From positions 1 through 6,337 of the forward strand of contig JASIGS010000407.1 of assembly GCA_030052355.1 (NCBI GenBank): a stretch of DNA of 6,337 nt, in the 5' to 3' direction. Source of the stretch: Streptosporangiaceae bacterium (lineage in GTDB: Bacteria > Actinomycetota > Actinomycetes > Streptosporangiales > Streptosporangiaceae). Below the pieces are notes generated by a model that was not told where the DNA came from, made no database searches, and saw nothing but the letters and a program-made list of their open reading frames with translations. Position numbers and translations under genes: made by a program. Positions 1-6,290 of the stretch are shown here, piece after piece (within the stretch, counting starts at the first letter, position 1; each line of letters starts with the position of its first letter).

Positions 1-459
1 GCCAACCTCGAGGAAGAGCGCGAGACCATCAGGGCGCGCAAGGAAGAGCTGGCCGGCAAGGCCGAGGAACTGTGCACCTCCACCGACTGGAGCACGACGG
101 CGAGCGCGTACCGGGAGCTGATGCGGGCCTGGAAGCAGGCTGGACGCGCGGACCGGGCCACCGAGGACGAGCTGTGGGCCAGGTTCAAGACCGCGCAGGA
201 CTCCTTCTTCGCGGCGCGGTCAGAGGTCCTGGACGCCAAGGACCGCGAGCTGCGCAACCACGCCACCGCCAAGGAGCAGCTGCTGGCCGAGGCCGAGAAG
301 CTCGTGCCGGTGACTGATGCCCGGGCCGCCCGGGCCGCGCTGCGGGGCATCCAGGAGCGCTGGGAGAAGGCGGGCGCCGTGCCCCGCGAGGCCCAGGAAC
401 GACTCGAGGGCGGCCTGCGGAACCCGGTGACCAACGCGCCTCGGGCCAGACCAGGCTAG
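1..459 (+). CDS. DUF349-domain protein, C-terminally truncated paralogue (5' end outside window)
   Basis: The reading frame is open from base 1 (in frame with base 1) to a TAG at 457-459; the start lies upstream of the window. The 140 codons at 1-420 align without a gap to residues 192-331 of the minus-strand DUF349 protein in this window, with 119 of 140 residues identical by my count. They include one complete W-K-x-A-G-R / L-W-A-R-F DUF349 repeat (about codons 37-98) and the start of the next (I-Q-E-R-W). After codon 140 the similarity stops abruptly. The protein then adds 12 unrelated residues (NPVTNAPRARPG) and ends, so about 81 residues of the family's C-terminal part are missing. The family is helical, coiled-coil and of unknown biochemical role. 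Substitutions are mostly conservative and no frameshift is seen, so it may still be a functional short paralogue. It could equally be a gene cut by a rearrangement. No downstream gene on this strand follows within the window until 2947. Confidence 0.75.
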   Translation, partial: ANLEEERETIRARKEELAGKAEELCTSTDWSTTASAYRELMRAWKQAGRADRATEDELWARFKTAQDSFFAARSEVLDAKDRELRNHATAKEQLLAEAEKLVPVTDARAARAALRGIQERWEKAGAVPREAQERLEGGLRNPVTNAPRARPG

Positions 460-498
460 CCAGACGCCAGCGGACGCCAGCCCGCAGAGCAGAGTGCG

Positions 499-524
499 TG
501 CCCGAAACCCGCGGTGACCGGGCA
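499..524 (-). terminator. Possible hairpin terminator of the DUF349 gene
   Basis: A perfect 6-bp GC-rich stem (TGCCCG at 499-504, CGGGCA at 519-524) encloses a 14-nt loop. It begins 3 nt after the TAG stop of the minus-strand DUF349 gene and lies in the 68-bp gap between two convergent genes. There is no U-tract on either side, as is common for actinobacterial hairpin terminators, so this is a positional inference. The rest of the gap contains only a tandem nonamer, GACGCCAGC at 463-471 and 473-481. Confidence 0.3.
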
Positions 525-527
525 GGT

Positions 528-1766
528 CTAGCTGGAGAGCTCCGACAGGGTGCGCTCGGCCTCGGAGAGCCAGGACCGGCGGGCAGCCAGCGCCTCCTCG
601 GCCTGCTGCTGTGCCTTCATGTCGCCGTTCGCCTGGGCCTTGGCCAGCTGACCCTCCAGGTGGGTGATGGCCGAGCGGATCTGGTCCACCGTCCCCCTGG
701 CCCTGGACAGCGCCTCCGGGTTGGAACGCCGCCAGTGCGAGTCCTCGGCCCTGCGTACCGCCTCCTCGATCTTGCGCAGCCCGCCCTCGAGACGTTCCTG
801 CGCTTCACGCGGCACCGAGCCGATCCGCTCCCAGCGTTCCTGGATGCCCCGCAGGGCAGACCTTGCCGCCCTGGAGTCGGTCACCGGGACGAGCTTCTCC
901 GCCTCGGCGAGCAGCTGCTCCTTGACCGTGGCGTGATCACGCAGCTCGCGGTCCTTTGCGTCCATGACCTCGGACCGTGCGGCGAAGAACGCGTCCTGGG
1001 CGGTCTTGAACCTGGCCCACAGCTCGTCTTCCGCGGTCCGGTCGGCACGGCCGGCCTGCTTCCAGGACCGCATCAGCTCCCGGTAGGCGCTGGCGGTCGG
1101 CCCCCAGTCGGTCGAGGAGGACAGCTCCTCCGCCCGGGCGGCAAGCTCTTCCTTGCGCTTCCTGGTGCCCTCGCGCTCTTCTTCGAGGTTGGCGAAGTAG
1201 GCCTTGCGCCGCTTGGCGAAGCCGTTCCGCGCTGCCGACAGGCGCTTCCAGAGCACGGCCTCGGCGGTACGGTCGCCCCTCGGGGCGATCTTCCACTCCT
1301 CCAGGAGCTGGCGCATCCGCTCGCCGCTGGCCTTCCAGTGCGTGGCCTCGGCAGCCAGCCGCTCGGCTTCCGCCACGATCCGCTCCCGGACCTCCAGCGC
1401 CGTCGTGCGGGCATGCTCACGCGCAGCCTTGTGCTCCTCGCGGCGGACCTCCACCTGGTCGACCAGGTTGTCGAGGCGCTTGCGCAGGCCGTCCAGGTCC
1501 CCGATGGCGTGCGCGTCCACGAGCGTGGCGCCCAGGCGCTCGATGCTGGCCTTGGCGTGCGCGGGCGACAGGTCGGTACCGGTAATCCGCTGCTCGAGCA
1601 GGCTGACCTCCGTCTCCAGGGCTTCAAACTTGCGCCTGTAGAAGGCCAGGGCCTCGTCTGGGCTGCCTGCCTGCCATGAGCCGATCTCCCGCTCGCCTTC
1701 GACGGTACGGACATACACCGTGCCGTCTTCGGCCACCCGGCCCCACGGATCGCTTGCGGTACTCAC
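528..1766 (-). CDS. DUF349 domain-containing coiled-coil protein, full length
   Basis: A 412-residue protein of the actinobacterial DUF349 family; the biochemical function is not established. The GTG start at 1766 is supported by a strong AGGAGGT Shine-Dalgarno (1772-1778) with a 5-nt spacer. Residues about 8-55 form a conserved-looking N-terminal segment (WGRVAEDGTVYVR, then a Trp/Gly-rich turn). From about 45 to 140 the chain is charged and helical. Three DUF349-type repeats follow at about 155-218 (E-E-W-K-x-A-P-R-G-D-R), 228-292 (S-W-K-Q-A-G-R-A-D-R, L-W-A-R-F) and 305-352 (Q-E-R-W-E-R-I-G). The C-terminus (about 353-412) is Ala/Glu/Gln-rich coiled coil. There is no signal peptide or membrane segment, so it is probably cytoplasmic. 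It lies 43 nt downstream of the cyclophilin gene on the same strand, so they probably form one operon. In other actinomycetes I recall the next gene being relA; here it faces a truncated copy of itself. Confidence 0.93.
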   Translation of the reverse strand: MSTASDPWGRVAEDGTVYVRTVEGEREIGSWQAGSPDEALAFYRRKFEALETEVSLLEQRITGTDLSPAHAKASIERLGATLVDAHAIGDLDGLRKRLDNLVDQVEVRREEHKAAREHARTTALEVRERIVAEAERLAAEATHWKASGERMRQLLEEWKIAPRGDRTAEAVLWKRLSAARNGFAKRRKAYFANLEEEREGTRKRKEELAARAEELSSSTDWGPTASAYRELMRSWKQAGRADRTAEDELWARFKTAQDAFFAARSEVMDAKDRELRDHATVKEQLLAEAEKLVPVTDSRAARSALRGIQERWERIGSVPREAQERLEGGLRKIEEAVRRAEDSHWRRSNPEALSRARGTVDQIRSAITHLEGQLAKAQANGDMKAQQQAEEALAARRSWLSEAERTLSELSS

Positions 1767-1809
1767 CGCGTACCTCCTGCTTGGGTACCTGCCCGGCTGC
1801 TTACGCCGC

Positions 1810-2670
1810 TCAGGTCTTGCTGATCGTCACGCTCTCGATCTGGACCTTCTCCTTCGGGTGGCCGTCACCCGAGCCGTTGGAGTTATCGCTGCCTGCCTTC
1901 GCCACGTCAAGGATGATATTGAGTCCGCTGGCAATCGTGCCAAACGGTGTGTAGTCGGGTGGCAGCGTTGAGTCCTTGTAGACGAAGAAGAACTGGCTGC
2001 CGTTGCTGTCGGGCTCGCCCGTGTTGGCCATGGCGACCGTGCCCGGGGTGTAGGTGTAAGTGCCGGATTTATTAGCTTTAGGAAGGTTTTCGTTACCGAA
2101 CTCGTAGCCGGGGGTGCCGTCGCCCGTTCCGGTGGGGTCGCCGCACTGCAGCACGTAGATGCCGGACGCGGCCGTGGTGAGCCGGTGGCAGTGGGTGTTG
2201 TTGAAGTAGGCCTGGTCGGCCAGGGAAACGAAGGAGTTCACCGTGCAGGGTGCCTTGCTGTTGAGCAGGTCGATCACGATGTTCCCGCGGTTGGTCTTAA
2301 GCGTCGCCGTGTAGGTGGCCTTGGTGTCCGGCGTCGAGGACGGCAGTGAGACCTTGCGGGCCGCTGTGCCTGCCTTGATGTAGACGCACTTGCCATCCAC
2401 CATGGCCGGCGTGCTGCTCGGCGTCGGGGTAGGAGTGGCCGTGGCTGAGGGTGTCGTGGAGGGGGTCGAAGCCGCGCCCGGCTTGGCCTTGGCCGAGCTG
2501 AAACCGCCAGCCGCCGCGACGGCCGCGAGAGCCACGCCGACTACGACCACGGCCGCGGTCACGCCAGCAGCCCACTGCCGCTGGCGCTTGGCGCGGTCCG
2601 CGCGACGCACTTGTCGGCGCTGGTGTGCCTCCCTGGCAAGCCTCCGCTGGCGCTGCTTCTTCGTCGCCAC
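1810..2670 (-). CDS. Membrane-anchored cyclophilin-type peptidyl-prolyl cis-trans isomerase
   Basis: A 286-residue protein predicted to catalyse prolyl cis-trans isomerisation during folding of extracytoplasmic proteins. Residues 1-32 are very rich in Arg/Lys/Gln. A single hydrophobic segment at about 33-57 (Val/Ala-rich) would anchor it with the N-terminus inside. Residues 58-90 are a low-complexity Ser/Thr/Pro/Ala linker. The cyclophilin domain spans about 118-284, with TNRGNIVIDL (127-136), His162-Arg163 (the Arg matches the catalytic arginine of the family's F-H-R motif), QCGDPTGTGDG (175-185), AMANTGEPDSNGSQFF (213-228) and YTPFG (240-244). Four cysteines (95, 142, 161, 176) all lie on the predicted outer side. 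The start is GTG at 2670 with AGGAGG at 2681-2686 and a rather long 10-nt spacer. Codons 196-201 are an unusual A/T-ending cluster for this gene. It is the first gene of a probable two-gene operon with the DUF349 gene and is divergent from the MBL hydrolase. Confidence 0.93.
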   Translation of the reverse strand: MATKKQRQRRLAREAHQRRQVRRADRAKRQRQWAAGVTAAVVVVGVALAAVAAAGGFSSAKAKPGAASTPSTTPSATATPTPTPSSTPAMVDGKCVYIKAGTAARKVSLPSSTPDTKATYTATLKTNRGNIVIDLLNSKAPCTVNSFVSLADQAYFNNTHCHRLTTAASGIYVLQCGDPTGTGDGTPGYEFGNENLPKANKSGTYTYTPGTVAMANTGEPDSNGSQFFFVYKDSTLPPDYTPFGTIASGLNIILDVAKAGSDNSNGSGDGHPKEKVQIESVTISKT

Positions 2671-2946
2671 CCGTATGAATCCTCCTGCTCACCCGCAGTC
2701 TCCTGCGGTCCGCCCTGGTCTGGCAATGCGCGGCCCCCGCCGCTCACATTGCGCATTGCGAAACATCGCGAATCGTACCGTTCTGGTGGCACTAGTGGCG
2801 CCGTCGTTACCTTTCGACACCCAACCGCTCCCAAGCCGTGTCCTAGCGGCGCCATACGACCTGCGAACCGCGTCCGACGAGCCCAGCAAGGCCCTGGCGT
2901 GCGGATCTCGGTAGCCTGGAGGCCAGGGCTGATGCAGGGAGGGCAC
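2671..2946. promoter_or_regulatory. Divergent intergenic promoter region between cyclophilin and MBL hydrolase
   Basis: This 276-bp gap separates two divergently transcribed genes, so it must hold promoters for both. The part around 2745-2800 is visibly less GC-rich than the genes. On the minus strand TACGAT (2777-2772) fits the actinobacterial -10 pattern TAnnnT and would give a leader of roughly 95 nt for the cyclophilin gene, but I see no convincing -35. On the plus strand TAGCCT at 2912-2917 fits the same pattern just upstream of the hydrolase, also without a clear -35. Other visible elements are a tandem heptamer CATTGCG (2747-2753, 2754-2760) and an 8-bp palindrome CACTAGTG (2790-2797). 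Confidence 0.5.
2723..2759. repeat. 9-bp perfect inverted repeat upstream of the cyclophilin gene
   Basis: GCAATGCGC (2723-2731) is the exact reverse complement of GCGCATTGC (2751-2759), with a 19-bp spacer. If the minus-strand -10 at 2777-2772 is right, the repeat falls within the 5' leader of the cyclophilin mRNA and could form an RNA hairpin; otherwise it could be a protein-binding dyad. One arm also overlaps the tandem CATTGCG heptamers. Function is unknown. Confidence 0.4.
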
Positions 2947-3639
2947 GTGCTGATTGCCGGGTTTCCCGCCGGGTCGTTCGCGGCTAACTGCTATCTCCTG
3001 GCGGCGGCGCCGGGCGAGCAGTGCGTGATCATCGATCCCGGCCAGGATGCCCAGCCGGGCATCGAGGAGATCGTCGCCAAGTACCGCCTGAAGCCGGCCG
3101 CGGTCCTGCTGACACACGGCCACATCGACCACATCTGGTCGGTAGCGCCGGTGTGCGGGGCCCGGAACATCCCCGCCTACATCCACCCCGACGACCGCGC
3201 GCTGCTGACCGACCCGGCGCGAGGGCTGTCCCTGCTTGCCGGCCAGCAGCTCTTTGGCGGGATCACCTTCTCCGAGCCTGATGAGGTGCTCGAACTGGCC
3301 GACGGGATGGCGCTGGAACTGGCTGGGCTGCGGATCATCGTCGATCACGCGCCGGGGCACACTCCCGGCTCGGTGACGTTCCGCCTGCCTGGGGCGGCGG
3401 AGCCGGGCACGATCTTCAGTGGCGACCTGCTGTTCGCCGGGTCGATCGGCCGGACCGACCTGCCGGGCGGCGACTACGAGACAATCCTGGTCAGCCTGGC
3501 CCGGGTATGCCTGCCGCTTCCGGACGAGACCGTGGTCCTCGCGGGGCACGGGCCGCAGACGACGATCGGGGCCGAGCGGGCCGGCAATCCCTTCCTGGCC
3601 GGCCTGGCACCGGCCGCGGGCCCGGCGACCGGCTTGTAG
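2947..3639 (+). CDS. MBL-fold metallo-hydrolase, glyoxalase II-like
   Basis: A 230-residue cytoplasmic protein of the glyoxalase II-like branch of the metallo-beta-lactamase fold; members hydrolyse thioesters such as S-acylglutathiones, but the substrate here is unknown. Metal ligands are all visible: T-H-G-H-I-D-H (His57, His59, Asp61, His62), His138 in APGHTPGS, Asp160 in FSGDLLF and His201 in [14 protein letters not shown] (168-176) and a C-terminal NPFL are typical of the actinobacterial members. The start is chosen as GTG 2947 because family members begin [16 protein letters not shown] lies just upstream at 2937-2943. An in-frame ATG at 2932 with GGAGG at 2918-2922 would add five residues (MQGGH) and is a real alternative. 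aspS follows after 74 nt on the same strand, with a small 5-bp hairpin (3646-3658) between. In relatives I recall hisS here. Confidence 0.92.
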   Translation: MLIAGFPAGSFAANCYLLAAAPGEQCVIIDPGQDAQPGIEEIVAKYRLKPAAVLLTHGHIDHIWSVAPVCGARNIPAYIHPDDRALLTDPARGLSLLAGQQLFGGITFSEPDEVLELADGMALELAGLRIIVDHAPGHTPGSVTFRLPGAAEPGTIFSGDLLFAGSIGRTDLPGGDYETILVSLARVCLPLPDETVVLAGHGPQTTIGAERAGNPFLAGLAPAAGPATGL

Positions 3640-3713
3640 CAGGATGTGCGGGGCGCACGGCAGTCCAGGGGTGGCGCTCGTTCCTAGTCAAGAAGAGAAA
3701 GGCAAGGCGACCG

Positions 3714-5465
3714 ATGATCCGCAGCCACGAGGCGGGCAGCCTGCGGGCCGCGAATGCCGGTGAGCAGGTGCGGCTGGCTGGCTGGGTGGCGCGGCGGCGC
3801 GACCACGGCGGCGTCGTGTTCATCGACCTGCGGGACGGCAGCGGGATCGTGCAGGTCGTGCTGCGCGAGGAGGACCTGGCCCACGACCTGCGGGCCGAGT
3901 TCTGCGTGCTGGTGACGGGGGCCGTGCGCCTTCGTCCGGCCGGGAACGAGAATCCCGAGCTGGCGACCGGGGACGTGGAAGTCGCCGCGGACTCGATCGA
4001 GGTGCTGTCGCAGGCCGATGCGCTGCCGTTCCCCATCGAAGGGGGCGGGGAGCTCAACGAGGAGGTCCGGCTGAAGTACCGGTACCTCGACATCCGGCGA
4101 GCCGACATGGCCGCGGCGCTGAAGGCCCGGTCACGGGCCGTTTACCTGCTCAACGACGTGATGAGCGCGCACCGGTTCGTGACCGTGGAGACGCCGTTCC
4201 TGACCAGGTCGACCCCCGAAGGCGCGCGTGACTTCCTGGTACCGGTCCGGCTGCGGCCGGGCACCTGGTACGCGCTGCCGCAGTCGCCGCAGCTGTTCAA
4301 GCAGCTGCTGATGATCTCCGGCCTGGAGCGGTACTTCCAGCTCGTCAGGTGCTTCAGGGACGAGGACTTCCGGGCCGACCGGCAGCCCGAGTTCACCCAG
4401 GTCGACCTGGAGATGTCGTTCGTGACCAGGGAAGACGTCGTCGAGGTCGCCGAGGACCTGGTGGCACGGCTGTGGGCGGAGATCGCCGGTTACCAGGTGC
4501 AGCGGCCGATACCGCAGATGACCTACGCCGACGCGATGGCCCGGTACGGCTCGGACAAGCCGGACCTGCGGTTCGGCCAGGAGCTCGTGGACCTGACGTC
4601 GTACTTCGCCCAGTCGGAGTTCCGGGTGTTCCAGGCGCCGCACGTCGGCGCGGTCGTGATGCCAGGCGGCGCGTCCCAGAGCCGCAAGGAACTCGACGGC
4701 TGGCAGGAGTGGGCCAAGTCGCGCGGGGCCAGAGGACTGGCCTACGTGCTCATCGGCCCTGACGGGCTGGTGTCGGATGCCGGGCCGGTCTCGCGGCACC
4801 TGTCTGACGAGGAGCGGTCCGGGCTGCCCGGCGCGGCCGGGGCCGTGGCGGGAGACGCGGTGTTCTTCGCCGCCGGAGCGGCCGGCGAGGCCCGGGTCCT
4901 GCTCGGCGCGGCCCGGCTGGAGATCGGCTACCGGTGCGGCCTGATCGACCCGTCTGCCTGGGCCTTTACCTGGGTAGTGGACGCGCCGATGTTCGAGGAC
5001 GACGGCGAGGGCGGCTGGACGGCGGTGCATCACCCGTTCACCTCGCCGCTGCCGGAGTGGGCCGACAAGTTCGCCGCCGAGCCCGGCGGGGCGCTGGCGA
5101 ACGCCTACGACATCGTCTGCAACGGGACGGAGATCGGCGGGGGGTCCATCCGTATCCACCGGCCTGACATGCAGCAGCAGGTCTTCGACGTGATCGGCCT
5201 GACGCGAGAAGAGGCGACGTCGCAGTTCGGGTTCCTGCTCGAGGCGCTGCGGTTCGGCCCGCCGCCGCACGGCGGGATCGCGTTCGGCTGGGACCGGATG
5301 CTGATGCTGCTCACCGGGCGCGAGTCGATCAGGGATGTGATCGCGTTCCCGAAGGCCGCCTCCGGGCACGACCCGCTGACCGGCGCGCCGACGCCGATCA
5401 CCGCTGCCCAGCGCAAGGAGGCCGGCATCGACGCCGTGCCGGGCACGCCGGCCCAGGCCCGCTAG
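3714..5465 (+). CDS. aspS: Aspartyl-tRNA synthetase, probably non-discriminating (Asp/Asn)
   Basis: A 583-residue bacterial-type class IIb synthetase that attaches aspartate to tRNA in the cytoplasm. It has an N-terminal OB-fold anticodon-binding domain (about 1-105, [13 protein letters not shown] then [13 protein letters not shown]), class II motif 1 around 158-177 ([20 protein letters not shown]), [13 protein letters not shown] at 188-200, motif 2 at 214-231 ([16 protein letters not shown]), the bacterial GAD insertion at about 300-415, and motif 3 with GWDR at 525-528. It ends in the usual [21 protein letters not shown]. Length and motifs are complete. His31, two residues after the RRR of the OB fold, is the residue linked to recognition of both tRNA-Asp and tRNA-Asn in Pseudomonas AspRS, so Asn-tRNA is probably finished by GatCAB. 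The ATG at 3714 matches the family N-terminus ([10 protein letters not shown]). Its Shine-Dalgarno is weak (AAGG at 3704-3707). The open frame upstream of 3714 overlaps the hydrolase and is rejected. Confidence 0.97.
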   Translation: MIRSHEAGSLRAANAGEQVRLAGWVARRRDHGGVVFIDLRDGSGIVQVVLREEDLAHDLRAEFCVLVTGAVRLRPAGNENPELATGDVEVAADSIEVLSQADALPFPIEGGGELNEEVRLKYRYLDIRRADMAAALKARSRAVYLLNDVMSAHRFVTVETPFLTRSTPEGARDFLVPVRLRPGTWYALPQSPQLFKQLLMISGLERYFQLVRCFRDEDFRADRQPEFTQVDLEMSFVTREDVVEVAEDLVARLWAEIAGYQVQRPIPQMTYADAMARYGSDKPDLRFGQELVDLTSYFAQSEFRVFQAPHVGAVVMPGGASQSRKELDGWQEWAKSRGARGLAYVLIGPDGLVSDAGPVSRHLSDEERSGLPGAAGAVAGDAVFFAAGAAGEARVLLGAARLEIGYRCGLIDPSAWAFTWVVDAPMFEDDGEGGWTAVHHPFTSPLPEWADKFAAEPGGALANAYDIVCNGTEIGGGSIRIHRPDMQQQVFDVIGLTREEATSQFGFLLEALRFGPPPHGGIAFGWDRMLMLLTGRESIRDVIAFPKAASGHDPLTGAPTPITAAQRKEAGIDAVPGTPAQAR

Positions 5466-5510
5466 CCGACCCGCCTGCACTGCGGGGCACGCCGACCCGG
5501 GCCCGCTGGC
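5441..5510 (+). repeat. 26-bp imperfect direct repeat across the end of aspS
   Basis: Bases 5441-5466 (last eight codons of aspS including the TAG, plus one base) recur at 5485-5510, 44 bp downstream, with three mismatches. Both copies begin GGGCACGCCG. In the second copy the base aligned with the A of the stop TAG is G, so that copy would read TGG. Flanking bases do not match. This looks like a small local duplication. Confidence 0.55.
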
Positions 5511-5534
5511 AGGAACTGCGTGCACCGGGCCCGG
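5497..5534 (+). terminator. GC-rich hairpin, probable aspS terminator
   Basis: CCGGGCCCG (5497-5505) pairs perfectly with CGGGCCCGG (5526-5534), giving a 9-bp all-GC stem. The 20-nt loop contains a further small hairpin, GCAG (5509-5512), GAA, CTGC (5516-5519). The stem starts about 30 nt after the aspS stop, in a convergent gap. There is no U-tract. A second, weaker stem lies at 5552-5565 (GCCGC, TAGA, GCGGC). Confidence 0.5.
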
Positions 5535-5594
5535 CGGACGCCCGCCCCTGGGCCGCTAGAGCGGCGTGCGCACCGCGGCTGATCTTGGACTCAC

Positions 5595-5667
5595 GACGTT
5601 GTGGCAGTTCGCCACACTTCGGTGCCGGTTTCATCCTGGTTTGTGCTAGCCGAAGTGATACAACGTC
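5595..5667. repeat. 73-nt element with nested inverted repeats, possible structured RNA or small mobile-element relic
   Basis: The outer 8-bp arms are GACGTTGT (5595-5602) and ACAACGTC (5660-5667). The inner 8-bp arms are CACTTCGG (5615-5622) and CCGAAGTG (5650-5657). All four arms match exactly. The left junction holds a further hairpin: TGTGGC (5600-5605), AGTTC, GCCACA (5611-5616). It borrows three bases from the outer stem and two from the inner stem, so the full fold is either a three-way junction with a shortened arm or two competing folds. GC is 40 of 73, clearly below the surrounding genes. It lies about 93 nt beyond the GrpB-family stop on that gene's strand and about 130 nt beyond aspS. 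I do not recognise it as a known RNA family, and the region contains no credible gene. Confidence 0.5.
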
Positions 5668-5759
5668 CGGCGGGCGGGACTGCGCTTGATCGATAGTGCG
5701 AGCCGCTGGTCCGGCGGCCCGGCCGTCGAGATCCGCCTAATCGCCGCAGTTTGCCGGGC

Positions 5760-6290
5760 TTACTCCTCCCAGACGGGAACCGGTGGTAGGCCGCTCTCGC
5801 CACGGGCACGATCGGTGAGCTGCTGGATGAGTTCGGTCTTGGCCCTGGTGTAGGCCTCGCCATCCAGGCCTGCAGCCGCCAGCTGGCGCTTGAGTCCGGC
5901 GTACATGGCCGCTTCCTCGGGATGGGTGCGCAGGTAGTCGCGCAGCAACAGCTCGTTTCGTTCCGTGAACGTCCCGCTCGGGACCACATGCAGGTGATGG
6001 GTCCGCCGCCCGTCAGCGTCGCGCCGGTAGAACAGTCGGCCGGGCATGCCGGTCGCGTGCCGCCGGTAGCCGAGCCCGAGCAGTTGATCCTCGTGCGCAA
6101 CGACGAGGTCCAGGCTCTCTGCGGCGGCCAGCAGGTCGATGACCGGCTTGGCGGCGAGGCCAGGGACAGAAGTGCTGCCGATGTGTTCGATCGTTGCGAA
6201 CACGCCCGGCACCGTTGCCCGAAGCTCGGCGGCGGAGCGGGCGGCGACTTCGGCCCACGACGGGTCGTACTCGATGACCTCTGTCGGCAC
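5760..6290 (-). CDS. GrpB family protein (UPF0157, nucleotidyltransferase-like)
   Basis: A 176-residue complete member of the GrpB family (COG2320), which has a nucleotidyltransferase-like fold; no reaction is established for most members. Signature regions are Y-D-P-x-W near the N-terminus (8-12), EHIGSTSVPGLAAKPVIDLL (35-54), HHLHVV (98-103), and F-T-E-R-N-E-L-L-L-R-D-Y-L-R (108-121) followed by a helical Y-T-R-A-K-T-E-L-I segment (147-155). It lacks a signal peptide or membrane segment, so it is presumably cytoplasmic. The GTG start at 6290 is the furthest upstream start possible, because an in-frame TAG lies three codons before it. No good Shine-Dalgarno is visible, so initiation may be weak or leaderless; the 47 nt left in the window upstream show no convincing promoter. 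It is convergent with aspS across a 294-bp gap and has no evident functional link to it. Downstream, GCCGC/GCGGC (5702-5706, 5714-5718) is a weak candidate terminator stem. Confidence 0.9.
   Translation of the reverse strand: MPTEVIEYDPSWAEVAARSAAELRATVPGVFATIEHIGSTSVPGLAAKPVIDLLAAAESLDLVVAHEDQLLGLGYRRHATGMPGRLFYRRDADGRRTHHLHVVPSGTFTERNELLLRDYLRTHPEEAAMYAGLKRQLAAAGLDGEAYTRAKTELIQQLTDRARGESGLPPVPVWEE

Larger units (their letters stand above)
1..1193. repeat. Long inverted duplication of DUF349 coding sequence (arms 1-420 and 774-1193)
   Basis: Base p on the plus strand corresponds to base 1194-p on the minus strand over the whole of 1-420, with no insertion or deletion. The left arm continues beyond the window edge, so its true length is unknown. 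The arms differ at scattered sites, many synonymous, so the duplication is not recent. The inner boundary is sharp: 420/421 in the left arm and 774/773 in the right arm. The 353-bp centre (421-773) holds the unrelated tail of the left copy, a short intergenic gap and the last 82 codons of the right copy. Confidence 0.85.

Noticed and set aside
463..481. Tandem nonamer GACGCCAGC as the start of a repeat array
   Set aside because: Only two units are present and they do not continue; too short to be a CRISPR or satellite array.
498..1679. Long plus-strand open frame of 393 codons over the DUF349 gene
   Set aside because: It is antisense to a gene with clear family repeats, a strong Shine-Dalgarno and a matching paralogue; its Leu/Gly/Pro/Arg-rich product is typical of GC-rich shadow frames.
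2611..2931. Upstream extension of the hydrolase frame toward the cyclophilin start
   Set aside because: The extension overlaps the divergent cyclophilin start and its Shine-Dalgarno, and family members begin at M-L-I-A-G-F-P.
2689..3549. Minus-strand open frame over the MBL hydrolase and the divergent gap
   Set aside because: The opposite strand encodes all metal ligands of the MBL fold; the antisense product is Arg/Gly/Gln-rich without family features.
3640..3713. T-box or other tRNA-synthetase leader before aspS
   Set aside because: The gap is only 74 nt, with no T-box sequence or large stem system; only a 5-bp hairpin at 3646-3658 is visible.
4131..5525. Long minus-strand open frame of 464 codons over aspS
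   Set aside because: aspS is unmistakable on the other strand with all class II motifs; the antisense product has no recognisable motif.
5591..6100. Minus-strand 169-codon frame overlapping the GrpB gene and extending into the gap
   Set aside because: It runs in another frame through the GrpB coding region, whose family motifs are clear, so it is a shadow.
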